A stretch of DNA of 64,000 bases from Gluconacetobacter johannae (GTDB lineage Bacteria > Pseudomonadota > Alphaproteobacteria > Acetobacterales > Acetobacteraceae): NCBI RefSeq assembly GCF_014174305.1, contig NZ_JABEQH010000022.1:1-64000 (forward strand), given 5' to 3'. Shown one piece after another: positions 57,766 through 64,000 of the stretch (positions within the stretch are counted from its first letter, which is position 1; each line of letters starts with the position of its first letter). Below the pieces are notes generated by a model, which was not told where the DNA came from, did no database searches, and worked only from the letters and a program-made list of their open reading frames with translations. The position numbers and the translations under genes were made by a program.

Positions 57766-59543
57766 GGGGCCAGACCGTCGCATGTCGTGGCGTCCACCTT
57801 CGGCGGTGACGCCAGGGCCGCACGGTGGCGCGCAACGGCCTTGCGCAGGGCGGTCTGCAAGGCCAGCGCCCGCATCCACCAGGTCGGTCGCCATGCATTG
57901 GCATCCTGCAGGCGGTCGATCAGGATTTCAGGGCTGCAGGGCAACCGCGTCACCGGATCGAGATAACGCGGAAACAGGATCAGGACCCCGGCGACAAGCT
58001 CCTCCAAGGACAGCCGCCGTGTCCGGCGCGCGGGAACATCCCCCAGATCGACCGTCAGCCCCCATCCCGCATAGAACGGGACGCCATAGGTCACGACCCG
58101 CCGTCCCCGCATCAACGCCTCGAACCCGGCAAGCGAGGTCAGGGTATGAACCTCGTCAATCTGGGCAATCGTATCGGTGATCGCCCCGCCCCGATCAATT
58201 CGATCGGCCAACCGCAAGACAACGGCGTCTTCCACATATCCCAACCTGTGGGTCGCCTCGACATCGGGATGTGGCCGGTACAGGATAAAGGCGTCCGGAT
58301 TACCCGCCCGAACGGCCTGCAGCAGTTCCAGGTTCCCCGAAATCCGCCCTCCCCCTCGGCGCACCGACTGATCGTCCGCGACCTGTCCGGGCACCAGAAT
58401 CGTCCGCCGTCCCGCAGCCTCCCATGGCGCATGGGAGGCGGATACGCGACCCGCGCCATATTTGGAAATCCCAAGCCGGACCAGCGCATCCATCAATTTT
58501 CCGGCGCGAGCGCGCAACGCGGCGTCGAACGGGGCCGTCGCCAGGATATGCTCCAGATCGCTCTCCTGCGCCGGGTCGTAATATACGCCTCGCGTATCGA
58601 CGGTAATTGACGACGGCGGGGTCAATGCGCTGCCCAGGCCGATGGAACGAATGAAGCCGTCCTCTACCCGCCAGAGCGGAATCGCCGCCCGATTCGCCGC
58701 ATCGTCCAGTCCCGGCGGCTGCCGGGTCGCCCATACCGCCACCGCGCCGCGCTGCCCGGCATCGATGCGCTGACGAAAGGGCGGATGACCGGGCGCCGTC
58801 GCCAGGAAATCGGCTATCCTGCGCCGCTTCCATCGCGACATCCCCAGACATGCGCCGATCTGGCGATTGGCCATGATCGTCCGCCGCCAGTCGGCCAGCA
58901 GCGTGATCGCGTCGGCGCACGCCATTGCCGTGCCGGTGAACGGATTAATGTAATCCGTTCGAACCGCGATGTCCGTCATGACGTCACGCACGCTCAACCC
59001 GCCTGGACGTACGCCCGAGGCATCCAGCGTCCTGACCGCAATACCGCGCAAAACAGCCAACCCGGCAAGATCGGTCGTCCCGGCGGCATAGACACAGGTC
59101 GCCTCGTCGAGAAGATGATGCGGGTCGCTCTCGGCCGCGACGACCGCAAGCCCATGCCGCCGGGCTTGGGCGGTCAGCCCACCCTGCCGCGGTCCGACGA
59201 CGAGAACCACATCCTCCGCCGCATGCGCGGCCAGGACATCCCGCACGATCCAACGCATCAGGCGGGAACCGGGGCGCCATCCCAAACCGCAAACGACGAC
59301 CGGCCGTCGCCCGGCAGGCCGGCCCCAGAAGCATCCGCCAACCCGCAGTTGCACGATGCGCGCGGCCAGGTCATCCAGTTCCGGGCCGGAAACAGTTTCA
59401 CGATCCGGGGCGGTTGCGTCTCGCCTCAAGGCGAGGGTCGGCATGGTCCGATGAAAGGGCGGGGCACGTAACAAAGCAAGCGATGCGTCAAGTCGCCGAG
59501 GTTTTGCGCTGCCGACGTGTAGCACCCCCTCCTCTACCTGCAT
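57762..59543 (-). CDS. KpsC-like capsule protein with one intact Kdo-transferase-type module
   Basis: This ~593-residue protein is related to KpsC, which in group 2 capsules carries two consecutive Kdo-transferase modules. The C-terminal module (~230–590) is well preserved: LWRVEDGFIRSIGLGSALTP (~290), GVYYDPAQESDLEHIL, YRPHPDVEATHRLGY (~420), HTLTSLAGFEALMRGRRVV (~466) and YGVPFYAGWGLTVD (~485). The N-terminal ~230 residues align only with the tail of a KpsC module (VYAAGTTDLAGLAVLRG) and lack the EDGF and HPD motifs. I chose ATG 59543 for its GGGGAGA site; ATG 59444 and 59678 are alternatives. It heads the KpsC–GT–KpsS run. Confidence 0.83.
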   Translation of the reverse strand: MQVEEGVLHVGSAKPRRLDASLALLRAPPFHRTMPTLALRRDATAPDRETVSGPELDDLAARIVQLRVGGCFWGRPAGRRPVVVCGLGWRPGSRLMRWIVRDVLAAHAAEDVVLVVGPRQGGLTAQARRHGLAVVAAESDPHHLLDEATCVYAAGTTDLAGLAVLRGIAVRTLDASGVRPGGLSVRDVMTDIAVRTDYINPFTGTAMACADAITLLADWRRTIMANRQIGACLGMSRWKRRRIADFLATAPGHPPFRQRIDAGQRGAVAVWATRQPPGLDDAANRAAIPLWRVEDGFIRSIGLGSALTPPSSITVDTRGVYYDPAQESDLEHILATAPFDAALRARAGKLMDALVRLGISKYGAGRVSASHAPWEAAGRRTILVPGQVADDQSVRRGGGRISGNLELLQAVRAGNPDAFILYRPHPDVEATHRLGYVEDAVVLRLADRIDRGGAITDTIAQIDEVHTLTSLAGFEALMRGRRVVTYGVPFYAGWGLTVDLGDVPARRTRRLSLEELVAGVLILFPRYLDPVTRLPCSPEILIDRLQDANAWRPTWWMRALALQTALRKAVARHRAALASPPKVDATTCDGLAP

Positions 59544-59783
59544 CGCTTGTCTCCCCGGGCATTCGCGATGCCATATCCCCTCGAAATCGCCTGAAAATAC
59601 AGGCTGCATTCCATGCCCGAACGTCGTTTCGACGGCCGTCATCTTCCAAAGATATACCAGACTATCCAAAATCGACAACGAGACCCTGCATGAAAAAATG
59701 GGGCAACATGCCTGTATTCATTCATTTTCCAAATATAACTTTTGTCCCCACCACGTCGGAGCGGCACGCCAGCCCCCGCTCCT

Positions 59784-60956
59784 TTACAGTAACGAACGAT
59801 AGAATCGGCCCAGTCGTTCGGCATAAGCGCCATAGGAAAACTGGGATGCCCGCTCCACTCCGTTTCGCTGCAAAGCCAATCGAAGAGAAGAAGTTGCATC
59901 CAGACCGTCCAATATCCGGATTCCTCTCGCGATATCGGTGATATCCATTGGATCGACCAGAATCGCGGCATCCGCCGTGGCGATTTCCTCGGTCGCCCCA
60001 CCACGCGCTGTCAATACCGGTGTCCCCAGGGCCATCGCCTCGACAATCGGCAACCCGAACCCCTCGGCCAGCGAGGGAAAAAGCAAGGCATGTGCATCCT
60101 GGATCGCCCGGATCAGACTGGGCCGGTCGCACCAGGGCAGACGTATCACCGGGGCGTCGCCGACAAAGGGCGTGTAATCGGGCCTGTCATCCCCATCGGG
60201 TCCGATCAGGACCAGCGGTCGTCGCGTGCCGCTTCGGGCATGGGCGGCAACGAGGCGACAGATGTTCTTGCGGCTTTCGACCCGCCCGACATGCACGAAG
60301 TAGCCCGGCGGCGCGGGCGGCTGCGCCTCCCCCGCCTGACGCAATTCGTCGCTGGAAAACCCGACCGCCTGTGACAAGTTATGAATATGCGACAGCGGGA
60401 TGCCGCATTGGGCGGCGATGTCGCGACGCGTCGTTTCGGAAATCGTCACCACCGCATCGGCCGAGCGGACCAGGCGGCGCATCAGGCGCCGATAGCGCAC
60501 CGGTTCGATCCCGGTCAGGTCCGGATGCGTCAGGGGAACCACGTCATGGATTGTCACCACATTCCGCGCCCCCTTCACCCGTATGGGCAGAGGATAAGTC
60601 CAGTGCATGATATCGGGGGGCGACGGCACCGAAACGGTCGCCAAAGCGCCCCAGAGCTTGAACTTGACGTGCGCGATCCGAAAAATATCGGGGCAGACCA
60701 CATAGGGCACTGATCCATCCCTGTGCACCGTCACGGGATAATCCCCCCGCATGGTCTGCAACATACGCACCATGCGCCGGCCCGGCGAATGCGGATGACC
60801 AACCGGCGCCCCCTGGAGGCTGTCGGTCAGATAGGTCGCAGGCATGCCCGCCTGCTCCAGACAGTCCGCGATCGCCTGGGTGTAGCGCGCCACACCGGTA
60901 CCGCCGGCCCGTTTCGCATTGCGACCGTCCAGCCAGATTGCAGGCCCGTCAGACAA
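59784..60956 (-). CDS. GT4-family glycosyltransferase (second of capsule locus)
   Basis: This ~390-residue GT-B glycosyltransferase begins IWLDGRNAKRAGGTGVARYT. It has VVTIHDVVPLTHPDLTGIEP (~145), ADAVVTISETTRRDIAAQ, GYFVHVGRVESRKNICRLVA (~225–244) and LLFPSLAEGFGLPIVEAMAL (~295–314, E-x7-E motif). TTG 60956 is favoured because GAGGG precedes it. An in-frame ATG at 61001 has no ribosome-binding site and lies just after a TATAAA box (61006–61011, minus strand) that could set the transcription start. About 240 bp separate it from the KpsC-like start on the same strand. Confidence 0.84.
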   Translation of the reverse strand: MSDGPAIWLDGRNAKRAGGTGVARYTQAIADCLEQAGMPATYLTDSLQGAPVGHPHSPGRRMVRMLQTMRGDYPVTVHRDGSVPYVVCPDIFRIAHVKFKLWGALATVSVPSPPDIMHWTYPLPIRVKGARNVVTIHDVVPLTHPDLTGIEPVRYRRLMRRLVRSADAVVTISETTRRDIAAQCGIPLSHIHNLSQAVGFSSDELRQAGEAQPPAPPGYFVHVGRVESRKNICRLVAAHARSGTRRPLVLIGPDGDDRPDYTPFVGDAPVIRLPWCDRPSLIRAIQDAHALLFPSLAEGFGLPIVEAMALGTPVLTARGGATEEIATADAAILVDPMDITDIARGIRILDGLDATSSLRLALQRNGVERASQFSYGAYAERLGRFYRSLL

Positions 60957-61300
60957 GGGAGCCCTCGTGCATATGGGTGAGGCAACAGGGAAATATAACA
61001 TTTATTTTATAGAATCGCCGCAACGCCAAAATTCCCCCAGCCCGCACGGCCTTCGCAAAAAAAAACGCACCAACCCATCGAACGAAATCGGAAGGGACAT
61101 GGTGCCCCGAAACAGGCAACACCTCGGCATGCTTTATAGGGCAACGCCATTCACCGGCATGGCAAAACATCCCCCTTCTGTGTATGGACTGCGCGCTATC
61201 AGACCTCTGACGACACTGTTCGGAGCTGCCGATTTCACCCCGACCGCCGGGATTCGACCTGGGCGTATGCCACGCGCCGAACAAGACACAAGGTGGTAGA
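60957..61300. promoter_or_regulatory. Divergent intergenic region between GT4 and sulfatase-like genes
   Basis: About 340 bp without a convincing gene. A TATAAA box on the minus strand (61006–61011) may be the −10 of the leftward glycosyltransferase operon; its −35 is poor. A ribosome-binding site AAGGTGG (61290–61296) serves the rightward gene. An A-run (AAAAAAAA) lies at about 61056–61063. Confidence 0.45.
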
Positions 61301-62821
61301 ATGCAGGCTTGGGCCATCGCCGTCGTATCGGTTCTCGGACTCCTGACGCTTTTCGTGCTTCGGACGACCGGGGGCAAGATCACCCGGCCGATCCTCAACG
61401 ACATCCCCGACATCGCGATCGGGGGGACCTTGTGGCTCGCACTGTCATTGCTCACCCAGCGTCCGGCGTCCTCAGCGCTGCTGTGGGCGGTTCTCGCCGC
61501 CGGCCTGCTTCTGGCCGATCACACCAAGCGTCAGATTCTTCGCGAACCGGTCGTCTTTGCCGACGCCAGCGAACTCTTCCTGGTCTTCACCCATCCGCGC
61601 TTCTACCTGCCCTATGTGCATCCCGCCATCTTCTACGGCATCGGCGGCGCGCTGGTCCTGGCGACGGCATGGCTGTTTTCGGTCGAATCCCCGGCCATGC
61701 CGGGCAACCCCATCCTGTCACGCGTGGCGGGGGCACTACTGCTGCTGCTTCCCATTGCCGCCTATTTCTGGCGCCCGTCACTGAACCTCATGGCGAAAGT
61801 CCTGCGTAAGCTGGGGCCGAGCGGCGATCCCGTGCTGGACGCGGAAAAGCTGGGCATGCTCGGCAGCTTCGCCGCCCATACGGTCTGCTCGCGCCAGGAA
61901 CGGCCGGAGCGCCAGGCCGCCTGCAGCTTTGGCATCGTGACCGTTCCACCGGACAAGCCCCCGGTGGTTCTGGTCCAGGCCGAATCGTTCTTCGACATCG
62001 GCCGGCTGGACCCGGCCCTGCCTTCGCCCCTGACGGAATATGCGGCGTGCCGGGATCGCGCCTGGCGGTATGGCCACCTCAACGTCGATTCCTGGGGGGC
62101 CAACACCACACGCAGCGAATTCGCGGTCATCAGCGGTGCATCCCCGGCCGACCTGGGACTGGATCGCTTCAACCCCTACCATTCCTTTGCCCGGGGGCCC
62201 ATCGACACACTGGCCGCACGCCTGCGTCGGGCAGGGTACCTGACGGTCTGTGTCCATCCCTATGACCGTCGATTCTATAGCCGGCACAAGGTCATGCCCA
62301 ACCTGGGGTTCGACCAGTTCATCGGCGGCGAGGCCTTCGGCGCCCGGCACGGCCAACTCGTCTCCGACGAAATATTGGGCGCATGGGTCAATGACTTCAT
62401 CGCCCGTCAGACACAGCCCGTCTTCGTGTTCGCCATCACGGTCGCCAACCACGGCCCCTGGCCGACACAGGCCACGACCCCCGGCCCCTTCGCCTCCCAA
62501 CTCGGCGGTTATCTGGACAGCCTGATGAGTACCGACCGGATGATCGGCCAACTCGCCTCCTCGCGCTGGCTGAACGACGACGGCGGCATATTCGCGCTCT
62601 ACGGCGATCACCAGCCCAGCCTGCCGGCATTGACCCGCGGCGGATTCGATATCGATTCCTCGACCGATTATTTTATCCTGAACAATACATGCCCCGCAGG
62701 AAACCAACGCGACATTGACGTCCACATGCTTGGCCATAGTGTTGCGGACTGCTTGAAAGATCGATTTCTCCGATCGAGCAATGTTCGGGCTGCCCGTCCA
62801 TTTTCCGGCGTCGGAAATTAA
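61301..62821 (+). CDS. Membrane sulfatase/LTA-synthase-like protein (probable phosphoglycerol or phosphoethanolamine-type transferase)
   Basis: This 506-residue protein has five N-terminal TM helices (~1–165) and a periplasmic alkaline-phosphatase-fold domain (~215–500), the LtaS/OpgB layout. Active-site elements are VLVQAESFFDIG (~224), the nucleophile Thr in SWGANTTRSEFAVISG (Thr269 or Thr270), PNLGFDQFIGGEAF (~330), VANHGPWP (~381) and ALYGDHQPSLP (~432). Such enzymes move phosphoglycerol from phosphatidylglycerol to glycans. A role in decorating the capsule or periplasmic glucan is inferred from context. The start ATG 61301 has AAGGTGG four bases upstream. Confidence 0.85.
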   Translation: MQAWAIAVVSVLGLLTLFVLRTTGGKITRPILNDIPDIAIGGTLWLALSLLTQRPASSALLWAVLAAGLLLADHTKRQILREPVVFADASELFLVFTHPRFYLPYVHPAIFYGIGGALVLATAWLFSVESPAMPGNPILSRVAGALLLLLPIAAYFWRPSLNLMAKVLRKLGPSGDPVLDAEKLGMLGSFAAHTVCSRQERPERQAACSFGIVTVPPDKPPVVLVQAESFFDIGRLDPALPSPLTEYAACRDRAWRYGHLNVDSWGANTTRSEFAVISGASPADLGLDRFNPYHSFARGPIDTLAARLRRAGYLTVCVHPYDRRFYSRHKVMPNLGFDQFIGGEAFGARHGQLVSDEILGAWVNDFIARQTQPVFVFAITVANHGPWPTQATTPGPFASQLGGYLDSLMSTDRMIGQLASSRWLNDDGGIFALYGDHQPSLPALTRGGFDIDSSTDYFILNNTCPAGNQRDIDVHMLGHSVADCLKDRFLRSSNVRAARPFSGVGN

Positions 62822-63070
62822 AGACCGGGATTCAGAAATTCCAATCCGGATTGAAGGCGAATGTTTTTAATTTTACATATTTATTGTTGATAAATTTTGT
62901 TTTTTTTGTGGAGCACATTTATCGATGCCCTATGAGAATATGATAAATTCATTTCTTGATTAAATTTAAAAAACCGCTCGGCACTGACACTCAATTGACT
63001 AATTTTTATATTCTCCAATATGAATTTCTTCATATATTTATGTCAAATATAAAACCATCCGGAAGTCTAA
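62822..63070 (+). promoter_or_regulatory. AT-rich regulatory stretch upstream of manC
   Basis: About 250 bp are strikingly AT-rich for this genome (for example TTTTTAATTTTACATATTTA and repeated ATAAATT runs). A perfect 12-bp palindrome CAATCCGGATTG lies at 62842–62853. A candidate sigma-70 promoter is TTGACT (62995–63000), 18-bp spacer, TATGAA (63019–63024), about 45 bp before the manC start. It may also end the upstream transcript through the T8 run near 62902. AT-rich leaders are typical targets for H-NS- or Ros/MucR-like silencers, but no such site is proven. Confidence 0.55.
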
Positions 63071-64000
63071 ATGTCTCCTAATTCGTCCAGTTCACACATC
63101 ATCCCTGTCATCTTGTCCGGCGGATCCGGTAGCCGGCTGTGGCCCGTATCACGCAGCAGCTTTCCCAAGCAATTCTGGCCTTTGCTCGGCGATCGTACAC
63201 TGCTGCAAGACACCGCGCGTCGTGGAGCTGACCTGCAACTGGCGGCGCCGATCGTCGTCTGCAATCAAGAACATCGCTTCGTCATAGCAGAACAGCTGCG
63301 TGAAGTTGGCATCAATGACGCCCGCATCGTCCTGGAACCGGTCGGTCGCAACTCCGCGGCGGCGATCGCTGCCGCTGCCCTGCTGGTGGCTGAAACCGAT
63401 CCGTCGGCAATCTTGTGGGTTATGGCAGCTGATGCGGCGATTTCTCGCCCCGAAAACCTGCCATCGGCCCTCTCAACTGCGGTGGCGGCGGCGAACAAGG
63501 GGTACATCGTTACGTTTGGGATGACCCCCAGCAAGGCTGAAACCGGCTACGGATACATTGAATTGGGTCAGGAATTTTCGGATCTTCCTGGGGTCTACGC
63601 GGTATCCTCCTTTGTCGAGAAGCCCAATCATGCGCGCGCCGCCGAAATGCGGGACAGCGGTCGTCATCTGTGGAATTCGGGCATGTTTGTCTTCGCTGCG
63701 AAGACAATGCTGGACGAGCTGAAACGCTACGAACCGACCATCTTGCAGGCAGTCGGACATGCCGTGGCAAACCGCACCGCCGATGCCGACTTCCAACGTC
63801 TGGACAGCGTGAGCTTTGCCACCAGTCCGGATATTTCCATCGACTATGCGATTGCCGAACGTACACAGCACGCGGCGGTTGTGCCCGCCGATTTCGGATG
63901 GTCGGACATCGGAAGCTGGGATGCCCTGTGGGAGCTGAGCCCCAAGGATGCAGATGGCAACGCCACCAAAGGCGACGTTTTCCTGGATCGAAGCCGCAAC
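63071..64000 (+). CDS. manC: Mannose-1-phosphate guanylyltransferase (N-terminal part; gene runs past window)
   Basis: The first 310 residues of a GDP-mannose pyrophosphorylase are present; the frame is open to the window end. The nucleotidyltransferase signature is GGSGSRLWPVSRSSFPKQF (~17–35). Further motifs are EPVGRNSAAAIAAAALLV, the sugar-site MAADAAI, FGMTPSKAETGYGYIE, SFVEKPNHARA and WNSGMFVF, ending in DFGWSDIGSWDALWEL. A C-terminal phosphomannose-isomerase half is expected beyond the window. It makes GDP-mannose for the adjacent polysaccharide genes. The start ATG 63071 has GGAAG five bases upstream. Base composition is less GC-rich than in the housekeeping genes. Confidence 0.94.
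   Translation, partial: MSPNSSSSHIIPVILSGGSGSRLWPVSRSSFPKQFWPLLGDRTLLQDTARRGADLQLAAPIVVCNQEHRFVIAEQLREVGINDARIVLEPVGRNSAAAIAAAALLVAETDPSAILWVMAADAAISRPENLPSALSTAVAAANKGYIVTFGMTPSKAETGYGYIELGQEFSDLPGVYAVSSFVEKPNHARAAEMRDSGRHLWNSGMFVFAAKTMLDELKRYEPTILQAVGHAVANRTADADFQRLDSVSFATSPDISIDYAIAERTQHAAVVPADFGWSDIGSWDALWELSPKDADGNATKGDVFLDRSRN

Overview
The window is a 64 kb piece of a very GC-rich chromosome. Gene content and order point to an alphaproteobacterium of the Acetobacteraceae (Gluconacetobacter/Komagataeibacter type). Supporting signs are the DUF3576–leuS–lptE–holA block, DUF1489 and DUF4186 genes, a tRNA-Arg(CCU) split by a group I intron, and paired cysteine desulfurases upstream of a ferredoxin and mnmA. 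The species is an inference; no rRNA or other decisive marker is present.

Region 1 (1–16 kb) is mostly housekeeping. It opens with the 3' end of an ammonium channel gene and a strong terminator. A minus-strand run xerC–pip–retropepsin-like protease follows, then priA, an FAD-dependent oxidoreductase, two adjacent cation diffusion facilitators, a ClC channel, and a G3E GTPase (CobW family) overlapping a WD40 gene. Region 2 (14–20 kb) is a tight minus-strand operon: two different cysteine desulfurases, a 2Fe-2S ferredoxin, mnmA, a glutathione S-transferase and a glycosyltransferase. Its likely theme is sulfur mobilisation for Fe-S clusters and tRNA thiolation. Region 3 (20–46 kb) holds tyrS, an M29 aminopeptidase, a heparinase-like protein, rpe, rsmB, a YggS-type PLP protein, kup, hemW, a secreted nucleoside hydrolase, a lipoprotein lytic transglycosylase with a SPOR domain, a GH3-like protein, an MFS exporter and the DUF3576–leuS–lptE–holA series.

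At 45.8 kb the tRNA-Arg(CCU) gene is interrupted in its anticodon loop by a 227-nt group I intron. An AT-richer stretch of about 640 bp without a convincing gene follows, and then the accessory half begins.

Region 4 (46.8–64 kb) looks like a capsule/exopolysaccharide locus. A single-module, highly reducing polyketide synthase (KS-AT-DH-degenerate MT-ER-KR-ACP, no thioesterase) is followed by an alpha-oxoamine synthase, an arrangement like rkpA/rkpG of rhizobial K-antigen loci. Convergent to them lie a KpsS-like protein, a GT4 glycosyltransferase, a KpsC-like protein with only one recognisable Kdo-transferase-type module, and a second GT4 enzyme. Divergent from these is a five-TM sulfatase/phosphoglycerol-transferase-like protein, then a very AT-rich regulatory stretch and manC (cut by the window end). 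The working hypothesis is that the PKS and the oxoamine synthase make a long-chain amino-ketone lipid that anchors or primes a surface glycan built by the flanking genes.
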